From contig NZ_NIDE01000010.1 of the NCBI RefSeq assembly GCF_002197845.1, positions 1-64,000 of the forward strand: 64,000 bases of DNA. The letters run 5' to 3'. Numbering within the stretch: the first letter of the stretch is position 1; each line of letters starts with the position of its first letter. Below, piece by piece: positions 31,019 to 39,520 of the stretch. The DNA comes from Fimbriiglobus ruber. Its GTDB lineage: Bacteria; Planctomycetota; Planctomycetia; Gemmatales; Gemmataceae. The position numbers and the translations under genes are program-made. The notes beneath the pieces are model-generated. The model was not told where the DNA came from and did no database searches. It saw nothing but the letters and a program-made list of their open reading frames with translations.

Positions 31019-33168
31019 GGGTGGTCAGATTGCGTTCGGAGTGCTGGTTTGGTCAACTCCACCGGTGGCGTACGCCGCCCGTGGTGCTTGCGCTCGAACG
31101 CGCGGAGTCGGCGGAGCCGACGTATCTCCGTCGCGCTCGCCCACACGATCCACCGACCATTCTCGCCCCGCAGTTGCCGCGCGTGCAACCATCCCGACCA
31201 ACGCCAGCGATGCACCACGATCGGCTTCACGCCCAGACGGTCGGCCAATGTGGGTAACCAGTACTCGTCCGACCCCGGCAAATCGCTCGCGTCCCGGACC
31301 CCGGCCGGGACACCCGACCGACCGAACCTCGCCCACAACTGGCGTACGCGATGACCCGTAAACGTCTCGCCGCGGGCCACTCGATATCCTTCGTCGTTCA
31401 ACACGCCCGCAATCTGATCGGCTGTCAACCCCTCGCCGCGGAGAGTGACCACCCGCTGTCGCAATTCGGCGTACCGTTCGACCGACGTGTCTTTCCGGAG
31501 CCCCTGCCGGACCTCGTGGCGGGTTGTCGTGCCGCCACGCCAGTGAATCGCAACATCGACCCGTTCCGACTCGCCATGTCGTGCCAACTCCACACCCTCG
31601 ATCAACAGCCGCACGATCGCCCGTCGATCGCCTCCCGTCGTTGTCGGGCTTCGCCACAATCCCGGCAGATCGGCCGCCACGGCCACAATCCGCCCCCGGT
31701 CGGAATCATTCAGGTGCCGCGGTTGCTCCACCTGGAAGCGGGCGTAATCCTCCGTCAGTCGTTGGTGTTCGGCCAACTTTTGCTCCCACTGCCGTTCCCG
31801 TTCGCGGGCCACCAGGCGATTGGCGGGATCGACCGCCTCGTACGGCCGCCGCGCCCGATCCGCCTCGTAACCGGCCCGTTCGACCCGCTGCTTCCAGTGC
31901 GTGTGCAACCGCTCCCGGTCCTCCTCCAACCGCTCGGCCGCCCGGAAGCTCAACTCCCGTGACGCGGGTTCGACGGCCCGGAGGACCAGCGATTCGACCA
32001 GGCGGTCCGGGTCGCCAGCGACCACGCTCTGGCAGCGTGCCCCACCGTATTCCTGGAACTCCCGGTCGCAGGCGTAGCGCGGGTTCGCCGACGCCCGCGC
32101 GCTCCTCGCGGCCATTGGTTGGCCACAACGCCCGCACCGGACGATTCCGTTGAGCCGCGTCGGCGCCCGACCCGTTGCCTTCTTCGATCCCGGTCCGCGG
32201 TCATTGGCCGTGAGCCGGCGACCGTTCTCTTCGTACTGTTCCCACGAGATGTCCGCCGGCACCTTGTCCTTGAGCCAGCAGACCCAGTCCTCGGGCGGGG
32301 CAACCCGGCGGCCCGACTTCGGCTTCCCCGCGATCCGTCGCTGGGGGTCGAAGGGGCACCGTCCGAAGGCGTACGCTCCTGCGGAGATCGGGTGCCGCAG
32401 CATCCCGTAGAGGGTGCTGCGGCGTGGCCGCTGCCCCACCAACCGGCCTTTGCCCGGCCCCTGGTACACCCGCAGGCCGAGTGGGATGTTGTTCGCGACG
32501 AAATACGCGTGGGTCTTCGTGAGCGATCCGAGTTCGGCGAACGTGGCGAACACCAACGAGACCACCGAACGCACCTGCTCGTCGGGGTCCCGCGCGATGC
32601 CGTCGTCGGGTGACCGAACGTACCCGATCGGTACGCAGGTAAACAGTTCCCCCCGCCGCGCCTTGTTCAACTTACCCTGGTGCATCCGCGCCTTCAGGAC
32701 GTGAAGTTCGGCCTCGGACATCATACCTCGCAGTCCGAGCAGGAGGCGATCCGAGGGCTCAGTCGGGTCGTACACCCCGTCGGCGTCGGCAATCAGAACT
32801 TGGAAGAGGGCGCACAATTCCAGCAACGGATGCCAGTCCCGGCACGACCGGGACCGTCGGCTCATCTCGCGGCCGAACACGATCCCCACGTGCTCGAGTG
32901 AGACCTCGGCGAGCAACCGCTGAAATCCCGGGCGGTTATCGACCGAGGTGCCGCTGATGCCCTGGTCGTCGTCGATCACCAGCACGCGCTCGTCCGCCCA
33001 CCCCAGCGTGACCGCCCGCTGACGCAGTTGGTACTGGAGGTCGGCCGACTCGCGGTTGCTGACGACCTGATGGGAGGTCGATTGGCGAATGGAAACGACG
33101 GCCAGCCGGTCACGGTGACGGGGCCGAATCTTGTGCCCGAACGGGATGGTGGGATCACTGGGATTCAT
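30988..33168 (-). CDS. Large serine recombinase of the IS3-targeting element
   Basis: This is an intact 726-aa protein. The N-terminal resolvase domain has the nucleophile region LAVVSIRQSTSHQV, then QYQLRQRAVTLGW, DDDQGISG and REMSRRSRSCRDW. The recombinase domain has RSTLYGMLRHPISAGAY, and the zinc ribbon has IVRCGRCGQPM with a second Cys pair in YACDREF and ARCQSV. A long coiled-coil-rich segment (about 410-520) and a C-terminal HTH region (LTADQIAGVLNDEGY, ending WIVWASATEIRRLRRLRAF) follow. The last residues (HPTTHSQSGGK) are encoded within the element's terminal arm. It should cut at a 2-bp core through a Ser-DNA link. The start overlaps the helper ORF. Intact, so the element may be mobile. 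Confidence 0.9.
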   Translation of the reverse strand: MNPSDPTIPFGHKIRPRHRDRLAVVSIRQSTSHQVVSNRESADLQYQLRQRAVTLGWADERVLVIDDDQGISGTSVDNRPGFQRLLAEVSLEHVGIVFGREMSRRSRSCRDWHPLLELCALFQVLIADADGVYDPTEPSDRLLLGLRGMMSEAELHVLKARMHQGKLNKARRGELFTCVPIGYVRSPDDGIARDPDEQVRSVVSLVFATFAELGSLTKTHAYFVANNIPLGLRVYQGPGKGRLVGQRPRRSTLYGMLRHPISAGAYAFGRCPFDPQRRIAGKPKSGRRVAPPEDWVCWLKDKVPADISWEQYEENGRRLTANDRGPGSKKATGRAPTRLNGIVRCGRCGQPMAARSARASANPRYACDREFQEYGGARCQSVVAGDPDRLVESLVLRAVEPASRELSFRAAERLEEDRERLHTHWKQRVERAGYEADRARRPYEAVDPANRLVARERERQWEQKLAEHQRLTEDYARFQVEQPRHLNDSDRGRIVAVAADLPGLWRSPTTTGGDRRAIVRLLIEGVELARHGESERVDVAIHWRGGTTTRHEVRQGLRKDTSVERYAELRQRVVTLRGEGLTADQIAGVLNDEGYRVARGETFTGHRVRQLWARFGRSGVPAGVRDASDLPGSDEYWLPTLADRLGVKPIVVHRWRWSGWLHARQLRGENGRWIVWASATEIRRLRRLRAFERKHHGRRTPPVELTKPALRTQSDHPTTHSQSGGK

Positions 33169-33333
33169 GTGCCCCCTCCGTCGATGGGTCGGGGACGGCG
33201 AGTCGCTCGGCGAGCATGCGGCTGAGCCGACGGAGGAGTTCTTCCTGCTGAGGGGTCGGCAGATCCTGCCACCGAGGCTGCGTCGGTGGAGAGGGATTCA
33301 GGCGCGGGGGGGAGTTGGGGGGCTATGGGACAT
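33155..33333 (-). pseudogene. Helper ORF before the recombinase, one-base slip
   Basis: From ATG 33333, with GGAGGA 7 nt upstream, the frame reads MSHSPPTPPR and stops. If one base is restored in the C run (33307-33322) it continues RLNPSPPTQPRWQDLPTPQQ and EELLRRLSRMLAERLAV, ending 14 nt inside the recombinase gene. Short ORFs with a WQDLP-Q-ELLRRL pattern commonly precede recombinases of this type (recalled, not checked). They may help expression or synapsis. A longer frame from 33413 that ends in ATGA at the recombinase start is less protein-like. Confidence 0.5.
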
Positions 33334-33435
33334 GGTGCGGCTCCTCCGTTGCGAGCGTGGTAGTCCTGATACCATCGGGCGACTTCGAGCAAAGCCCAGG
33401 GGCAGACGATCACCGGAGGTGTTGTATTCGCCCCG

Positions 33436-33476
33436 ACAACGCCTTCATCGAGAGGCGGTGTTTGTCGGCTCTTTTT
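33436..33476 (+). repeat. Left terminal arm of the serine-recombinase element
   Basis: On the plus strand GACAAC starts 41 nt before the crossover dinucleotide TT (33477-33478). It mirrors the right arm at 30978-31018. In plus orientation it reads PDNAFIER, resembling the conserved transposase motif at the target. Confidence 0.7.
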
Positions 33477-33764
33477 TCAGGCTCCGCCACAGGCGTTCGA
33501 CAAACACATTATCCAGACACCGCCCGCGACCATCCATGCTGACCGACACCCCCGCCCGCTCCACCCGGTCGATCCACCCCCCGGCCGTGAATTGGACACC
33601 CTGATCGGTGTTGAACACCTCCGGTGTTCCCCGACCCAGAGCCTCGTCCAACATGTCCTGGCAGAACGACCCGTCGAGCGTGTTCGACAACCGCCAGGCG
33701 ACCACATACCGGCTGAACCAATCGATCGTCGCCGCCAGGTACATGAACCCGGACGGCAGCGTGG
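33477..33764 (-). pseudogene. IS3-family transposase (OrfB) central piece, first copy
   Basis: Contains LPSGFMYLAATIDWFSRYVV (after the first catalytic Asp), FNTDQGVQFTAGGWIDRVER (second Asp) and GRCLDNVFVERLWRSLK (catalytic Glu). It is cut at its 5' side by the left end of an IS21 element and at its 3' side by the recombinase element. The N-terminal part and OrfA are not found beyond the IS21 copy, so a deletion or rearrangement accompanied that insertion. Confidence 0.85.
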
Positions 33765-34312
33765 TGTCATTGAGCGCCCAAACCCAGCCAGTTCTGAGCG
33801 CCTGCAAACCCAGCCACTTTGAGGGGGCGTTGGCGGGGTGGTTTACTACCTGGATCGCCCGATTCCAGGAGTGCAACCGTGTCCCACCAGCTCACAGTGG
33901 CGATGAGCGAATCGATTCTCACACTCCATCAACGGGGTTGGTCGCAGCGTCGCATTGCCCACGAATTGGGCATCGACCGCGAGATCGTCGCCCGACATCT
34001 TCGACTCGCTGCCGCCGAGCCAAACCCCGCCACCGCGGGCACCGGGCCGCAGGCGATTCCGGCCGAGTCAAACCCCGCCACGGCGCTCACCGGGTCGCAC
34101 GCCCTCTTGCCGGAGTCGGCACCGGCCCGTTCCGCGCCCGACACACCCGGCCGGCAGGTCAGTGACTGTGAGCCGTACCGCGACACCATTCGCGCCCAGT
34201 TCGACCTGGGGCTGAGCATTCAACGCATTTTTCAGGATCTGGTCACGGAGTATGGGTTCGCCGGCAGCTACCACAGCGTTCGCCGGTTCGCCAACACGCT
34301 CGGCGTCAAACA

Positions 34313-34320
34313 GGAATTGC
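34313..34320 (+). repeat. 8-bp target duplication, left of IS66
   Basis: GGAATTGC, repeated at 36224-36231. Eight bp is the usual IS66 duplication length. Confidence 0.9.
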
Positions 34321-36223
34321 GTAACTTCTCAATAACCCCGCGGGCGTCGGCATCGCGCGCGGGTGCCCCGCCGAACAGGAAGTTCGGTGGCGTCGAGAGC
34401 TTGAATAGAAGTCTATATCGTTGCGGAACCGGCCGCTCTCTGGCGGACCAACTCCGATAAAGGAAGTAACTCTCCCGCCTTCAGGATTCGATCCTGAAGG
34501 TAGGACGTAAAGCGAACTCCCAGCTTCTTGCACGTCGACTTCAAACTCAAAAACGTATCCCGGCAACGCTTGCCCAACTCGCCACGCGTGCCGGCACTGA
34601 TCTTCCGCTTCGTCGCCCAGTCCCGAAAATCACGCTCGGCCGTGTTGGTGTGCAGCGGCAGGTCCGGACGATCCAGAACCCGTAACAAGTCCGCTTTCTT
34701 GCCCGCCATACGCTGCAACGCCGCGTTCAACTCCGGCCAGATGGTCGTGCGGCCGACGATGGCATCGAAACGCGCTCGCAGCAACTCGGCCTGGCTCGGC
34801 GTCGGCGCCAAACGATACGCCTTCAAGTCGGCGTACAGTTGCCAGACCGCCGTCAACACCTCTTCCATCGCTTGACATTGCTCACGGCCACACGGCGTCA
34901 ACTTGGCCAGATTGCGTTCCTGGTGAATCCAGCACAAGCCATGAACGAACAGGGCATAAATCGCCGAGCCATCGCTGACGAGGCCCAAGTTCGGCGATAG
35001 GCCGTGAGCAATCGCGCTGCCCAGCAACGCCGCCTCCGTCATCGTTTGACGATGCTTCGCGTTGTCGATTCCCAGGCCATCCAAATGCTGATTCCAGGCC
35101 GACACATCCGCGAACGTCCGTGTCACGAACGGACGCTCCCCCACGTCGCCGGTCGACACCTCGGCTTGCAACAACGGCCAGATTTTGGCAGGCAACCCCT
35201 GTCGCGTCAGGTAGGCCCAGGCATGCTCGTTCAGCACATAATCGATCCGACCGCAACGCAGCACATCCAGGAATTTGCTCCGCTCTTTCGTGTCGCTGCT
35301 GTGGAAGGACGTGAAGAATTCATTGCAAATGCACAGACACGAACCGTAACGTCCCTGGTGGGGAGCCCCCGAATCGTCCACGTTCAGGCAGGTGAAAACC
35401 TGCAAGGCCGTCGGCAACAAGGCGTCCTTCTCTGCGTGAAACGCCGCGTGATTCTCGGTCAACATGTTGTTGACTTGGCCCGCGGAAATGTCGACGCCGT
35501 AATCCCGCAATTCTTCGAGAAGGCGACTCTGGGGAACGTGGGCCGCGTAATGCTGTTGCAACACGAAACCAAGCAATCCGGGACCGAAATGCCCGCGAAT
35601 TCCCGCCGGCAGTTCGCCACGAATCCACTCCCCCGTCGGCGCCTGCCAGGTTTCCAACCAATACCGCGTGTTGTGTGTTTTGATCACCAGATCCTGCACG
35701 ACGAACGCATCGCGACGCAACAACTTCGCGTCGGGCGGCAACGGTTTCGGCGTGACCGGAACCTCGGCGTGAATCGGCAGATCGTGGGTCTTCGAACGCT
35801 TCTGCGAACCGGGCCTCTTGCCATCGGGCAATGGAGGAGTGAAGGGCTTGCTTAACTTGCTGGGCTTGCTGTTGGACGCGGGTTTCTTCGGACCTCCCTT
35901 GAGTTGTGTGATCTCTCCCGTGAGTTGCGTAAGTTCGGTTTCGAGATCCGCAATGCGTTGGGAGTACTCTTCGATCACCTTCAGCAAGAGAAGCACGAGA
36001 GGGGTTCTGTCGTCGTCGCGGATGCCCGCGATGACTTCTGGCCATGACGCCGCCGCGGGTGTTGCCACCTCCCGGCCGGAGTCGTTGCCGTCAGTACTCG
36101 CGGAAAGGTTCATGCGGCCAACATAAGAAACCCCCCTTCGATCAGCTGCGCCACGGACCCGGAATTTCTAAACGCAAGCACCCCCTGCTCGGCGACCGTC
36201 GCAGGAAGTTATTGAGAAGTTAC
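34321..36223 (-). mobile_element. Intact IS66-family element inside istA
   Basis: A 1,903-bp element with perfect 16-bp terminal inverted repeats (GTAACTTCTCAATAAC at 34321, complement at 36208-36223) and an 8-bp target duplication. It contains a single full transposase on the minus strand and no visible TnpA/TnpB helpers. Undamaged, hence the youngest layer in this nest. Confidence 0.92.
34413..36113 (-). CDS. IS66-type transposase
   Basis: This 566-aa transposase has an N-terminal coiled coil (RIADLETELTQLTGEITQL) and a Lys/Pro linker. Its DDE core has first Asp in CLNVDDSGAPHQG, second Asp in LVSDGSAIYALFVHGLCWIH and Glu in HTNTAERDFRDWATKRKIS. The frame is unbroken from ATG 36113. It belongs to the single-ORF IS66 branch, since the element has no tnpA or tnpB. 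It should mobilise 34321-36223. Confidence 0.88.
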   Translation of the reverse strand: MNLSASTDGNDSGREVATPAAASWPEVIAGIRDDDRTPLVLLLLKVIEEYSQRIADLETELTQLTGEITQLKGGPKKPASNSKPSKLSKPFTPPLPDGKRPGSQKRSKTHDLPIHAEVPVTPKPLPPDAKLLRRDAFVVQDLVIKTHNTRYWLETWQAPTGEWIRGELPAGIRGHFGPGLLGFVLQQHYAAHVPQSRLLEELRDYGVDISAGQVNNMLTENHAAFHAEKDALLPTALQVFTCLNVDDSGAPHQGRYGSCLCICNEFFTSFHSSDTKERSKFLDVLRCGRIDYVLNEHAWAYLTRQGLPAKIWPLLQAEVSTGDVGERPFVTRTFADVSAWNQHLDGLGIDNAKHRQTMTEAALLGSAIAHGLSPNLGLVSDGSAIYALFVHGLCWIHQERNLAKLTPCGREQCQAMEEVLTAVWQLYADLKAYRLAPTPSQAELLRARFDAIVGRTTIWPELNAALQRMAGKKADLLRVLDRPDLPLHTNTAERDFRDWATKRKISAGTRGELGKRCRDTFLSLKSTCKKLGVRFTSYLQDRILKAGELLPLSELVRQRAAGSATI

Positions 36224-36231
36224 GGAATTGC
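36224..36231 (+). repeat. 8-bp target duplication, right of IS66
   Basis: GGAATTGC, identical to 34313-34320; istA resumes in frame here. Confidence 0.9.
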
Positions 36232-37334
36232 CGTTTCGTCGGCTGGAGTGTGGTGCGGGCGAGGAAGCCCAGGTCGATTTCGGCACCGGCGCGCCGATCG
36301 TCGGGCCCGATGGCCAACGCCGGAAGACGCATGTCCTGCGGGTCGTCCTGAGCTTCTCGCGCAAGGGGTTCAGCGAGGTCGTCTCTCGCCAGACCACCGA
36401 CGATTTCCTGCGTGGCCTCGAAGACGCCGTCTGGCATTTCGGCGGCGTACCTCAGCGACTGGTGCTCGACAACCTCCGGGCCGCGGTCACCACGGCCGAC
36501 TGGTACGACCCGGAGTTGAACCCGCGTGTGCGGTCGTTCGCGGAGCACTACGGCACCGTGATGATGCCGACCGAGCCGTACACGCCGCGGCACAAGGGGA
36601 AGGTGGAGCGGGGCGTCGACTACGTGCAAGAGAACGCCCTGCGTGGTCGCGTATTCGCGAGCCTGGAAGACGAGAACCGGTTCCTGGCCGACTGGGAACG
36701 GACCGTCGCCGGCACGCGGATTCACGGCACCACGCGGAAGCAGGTGGCCGCCCAGTTCGCCCTCGAACGTCCCGCGTTGCGGCCATTGCCGGCCGAGCGA
36801 TTCCCTCACTTCGAGGAGGTGAAGCGGGTCGTGCATCGCGACGGCCACGTCGAGGTGGGCAAGGCGTATTACTCGGTCCCGCCGGAGTATCTGAGTCGGC
36901 CGGTGTGGGTGCGACGCGACACCCGCATGGTCCGGATTTTCGACGCGCGGATGACGCCGATCGCGACGCACGCGCGGCATGAACCGGGGCCGTTCAGTAC
37001 GCAGTCGTCGCACATTTCGGGATGAAGATTAGCAACGTCGAGCACGGCGTCGACTGGTTGTTGCAGCGCATTCGCCGGGTTGGTCCGCACAGTGCGCGTT
37101 GGGCCGAGAGGGTGGTCGCGGGCCGTGGAACGGCGGCCGGTCGGGTGTTACAAGGGTTACTCAACCTGGCCCAACGCTATCCGAGCGACGCCCTCGAGCG
37201 CGTCTGCGACGCGGCGGCCACGCACGGCGCCGATCACCTCGCCACGATCCGCAAACTGCTGGAACGGCCCGCGCCCACGCCCGAACCGCCGCCGTTCCGG
37301 CACGAACACCTGTTGATCCGCAACCTGTCCGAGT

Positions 37335-38255
37335 ATGGCCGGATGGTTTCCTTCCACGACACGGAGGTCGATCAGGACTGAATCGTTACGCGCGGCGCTC
37401 AAAGCGTTGCGCCTCTCGGGTGCCCTGGAGAGCCTCGACGTGCGGTTGCACGAGGCGGCAGGGCATAACCTGCACCACGCCGAGTTCCTGGAATTGCTGG
37501 TCCGGGACGAGTTGGCGGTGCGATCGGATCGGCAACGTCGCCGGCGCATGAAGGCGGCCCAGTTCCGCGAGGCGCGAGCGCTGGAGGACGTCGACTGGTC
37601 GTTCAACCCGTCGATCAAGAGGAGCCAGGTGTACGACCTGGCGACCTGCCGGTTTGTCCGCGAGGCCAAGGATGTTCTGCTGATCGGCCCGCCCGGCGTG
37701 GGGAAGTCGCACTTGGTCCAAGCGATCGGCTACCAAGCGATCAAGTGCGGTCACGCGGTGCTGTACCGGTCGATCTTCGACCTGATCCGCGACTTCCTTC
37801 AGGACGAAGCGGTCGGCGGCGAGGACAAGGTCGTGGCCCGCTATCTCAAGCCCGACCTGCTCGTCATCGACGACATGGGCATGAAGCAGTTGCCGACGCG
37901 GTCGGGCGAGTACCTGTTCGAGATCGTCATGCGTCGTTACGAGACGCGATCGACGGTGATGACCTCGAACCGTCCGTTGGAGGACTGGGGCAAACTCCTC
38001 GGCGACGTCCCCAGCGCCACGGCCATCCTCGCTCGCTTCTTGCATCACGCCGAGACGATCGCGATCACAGGCCGCAGTTACCGCCTGCGGAATCGCGGCA
38101 CGAAAACCGAAGAGCCGGCGAGGGGAGGGGAACTCGCGTCACCGACACGGGGCGACGCTTCCGGGGGACGAAAACCCAACGCCGAAGAGCCGGCGAGGGG
38201 ACGTGAGATGGCGTCGCCGATTCGGGACGAGTCGCCCGGTGAGGCGGACGCCTAA
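37335..38255 (+). CDS. istB: IS21 helper ATPase IstB
   Basis: This is a 306-aa DnaC/IstB-like AAA+ ATPase. Walker A is LIGPPGVGKSHL, Walker B is LLVIDDMGM, and sensor-like MTSNRP follows. The N-terminal helical domain (RLSGALESLDVRLHEAAGHN) is typical of IstB. The frame is intact, with an extended, low-complexity C-terminal tail of repeated EEPARG(G/R)E-MASP units. The start is uncertain: the listed ATG overlaps istA by 47 nt, and the conserved part begins near 37383. It assists IstA in target selection. It could act in trans for other IS21 copies even though this istA is broken. Confidence 0.85.
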   Translation: MAGWFPSTTRRSIRTESLRAALKALRLSGALESLDVRLHEAAGHNLHHAEFLELLVRDELAVRSDRQRRRRMKAAQFREARALEDVDWSFNPSIKRSQVYDLATCRFVREAKDVLLIGPPGVGKSHLVQAIGYQAIKCGHAVLYRSIFDLIRDFLQDEAVGGEDKVVARYLKPDLLVIDDMGMKQLPTRSGEYLFEIVMRRYETRSTVMTSNRPLEDWGKLLGDVPSATAILARFLHHAETIAITGRSYRLRNRGTKTEEPARGGELASPTRGDASGGRKPNAEEPARGREMASPIRDESPGEADA

Positions 38256-38678
38256 GCGATGGGGATTGGGCTCGGCGCGCGTTCCTGCCGGATCAAACCC
38301 CGCCAGGCGCTCACCGGGTCGGCAACCGGTGCATGGGGCGTTCAAACCCAGCCAGTCGTGGTCAGGCGCTCACCGGCTCCTGGAGCCAAGCGGGTGGTTA
38401 CCCATTGCCCGGGAGTCAGGCACCCTGGTCGTGAAACGAGGCAGCCGCGAAGGATTCGGCGGGTGATGCCGAAAATGGCGGTTGAAAGGGTGAAGCCGAC
38501 GGGTGTGTGAGCCGATGAGAGAAATCAGAACGAACGGTTCTAATCCGAAAAACCGTGGCTGGGTTTGAAGCCCATTTCTGGCGCTCAGAGGTGGCTGGGT
38601 TTGAGGCGCTCAGTGACACTCCCGACTTGTCCCGGTTCGACCACTCGTTAACCCGTTCCTCCCGAGGAGATGAAACCG
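38256..38678. other. IS21 right end and leader of a second istB
   Basis: No gene. Contains the multiple GGCTGGGTTTG/GGCGCTCA terminal repeats of the IS21 element up to 38618, then the leader of the next istB with GAGGAG at 38664-38669. Confidence 0.6.
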
Positions 38679-39456
38679 ATGACCGACGCGAACGCCCTGC
38701 TCGTGACGGCCAACCTCAAGACGCTCAAACTTCCGGCCCTGCGGGCCGAGTGGGACCAGCTGGCCCGTGAGGCGGCGGCCGCCGACGAGCCGTACGACGC
38801 GTACCTGGTCCGCCTGACCGAGGTCGAAGTGACCGCTCGGGCGGCCAACGCCGTCGCCGCCCGCATCCGGGCGGCCGGGTTCCCGGTGGTCAAGGATCTG
38901 GACACGTTCGACTTCACCGCGTGCCCGTCCGTGCCCACGCATAAGATCCTCGAACTCGCCCGCGGGGGGGTGGGTCGACCAACATACCAACACGTGTCTG
39001 ATCGGGGGTTCCGGAACTGGGAAGACGCACTCGGCGACGGCCCTCGGACTCGCCCTCGGTCGGGCCGGCCAGCGGGTCCGGTTCGCGACCGCGGCCGGAC
39101 TCGTCACCCAGTTGGAGAAGGCCCAGCAGGAACACCGCCTGGATCGGATGCGGACCACCCTCGACCGCCTCGACATGCTGATCGTCGATGAACGCGGGTA
39201 CCTGTCGTTCAGTCGGGCCGGGGCCGAATTGCTGTTCCAGGTATTCGCCGACCGGTACGAGCGACGGAGCCTGTTGGTCACCAGCAACCTGCCGTTCGGC
39301 GAGTGGGGTCAAGTGTTCCAGGGCGAGCGGATGACGGCCGCCCTGCTCGACCGGCGCACCCACCAATGCGACATCTTTGAGATGTCGGGCGAAAGTTACC
39401 GCTTCCGCGAGTCGATGAAAGCCAAGGCGGGCAAGAACCCGAAGAAGGGGAAATAA
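38679..39456 (+). pseudogene. istB: Second IstB-like ATPase, frameshifted
   Basis: The N-terminal part reads LKTLKLPALRAEWDQLAREA, the IstB helical domain. Walker A (GGSGTGKTHSATALGLAL) and the rest (MLIVDERGYL, LLVTSNLPFGEWGQVF, ESYRFRESMKAK) lie in another frame. The change is at the G run 38963-38970. An istA partner is absent: the sequence upstream is the end of a different IS21 element. It is a remnant of another IS21-family copy whose left part was lost. Confidence 0.8.
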
Positions 39457-39520
39457 CCCTCAACCTCACGGCCGTCGCGTTTTCCTTTCGTGCTGTTCGT
39501 GTTTTCCTTCCCGATGATGA

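Larger units (their letters stand above)
30978..33476 (-). mobile_element. Serine-recombinase element inserted in an IS3 transposase gene
   Basis: This 2,499-bp insertion carries only a helper ORF and a 726-aa serine recombinase. The host gene is cut after the codons LWRSL. The left junction reads CTG-AA-AAAGAG and the right junction CGTCC-AA-GTACGAG, so removal restores CTG-AAG-TAC. A shared AA with no longer duplication is what a large serine recombinase with a 2-bp core would leave. The ends carry an imperfect inverted repeat: CCCGACAACGCCTTCATCGA on the left and CCCGACAACACATTCGCAGA on the right (each read inward to outward). Both arms begin 41 nt from the crossover. A relative sits at the equivalent position in another IS3 gene (57.9 kb). 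Confidence 0.8.
33879..37381 (+). pseudogene. istA: IS21 transposase IstA, interrupted by IS66
   Basis: A GTG start follows CCAGGAG. The N-terminal HTH reads QRGWSQRRIAHELGIDREIV, and the protein continues to GVKQEL at 34320, where IS66 is inserted. It resumes at PFRRLECGAGEEAQVDFG (first Asp) with VLDNLRAAV (second Asp) and HKGKVERGVDYVQ (Glu). A frame change near 37018 separates the last about 115 residues (NVEHGVDWLLQRIRRVGPHS). IstA cuts and joins IS21 ends with the help of IstB. Insertion and frameshift make it inactive. Confidence 0.85.
33765..38618 (+). mobile_element. IS21-family element containing an IS66 insertion
   Basis: It is bounded by inverted, internally repeated ends: TGTCATTGAGCGCCCAAACC at the left, and GGCGCTCAGTGACA at the right preceded by further GGCTGGGTTTG copies. 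It holds istA and istB. Removing the nested 1.9-kb IS66 and its duplication leaves about 2.9 kb, a normal IS21 size. The flanks differ (an IS3 gene on the left, another istB on the right) and show no target duplication, so a rearrangement is likely. Confidence 0.75.

Noticed and set aside
33165-33413. 82-codon frame overlapping the recombinase start by ATGA
   Set aside because: The overlap is attractive, but the translation is Ala/Pro-rich and lacks a ribosome-binding site; the frame with WQDLPTPQQEELLRRL fits better.
38256-38630. Direct repeats that might be a CRISPR array
   Set aside because: The repeats are irregularly spaced GGCTGGGTTTG/GGCGCTCA units in the IS21 ends; no regular repeat-spacer pattern or cas genes.
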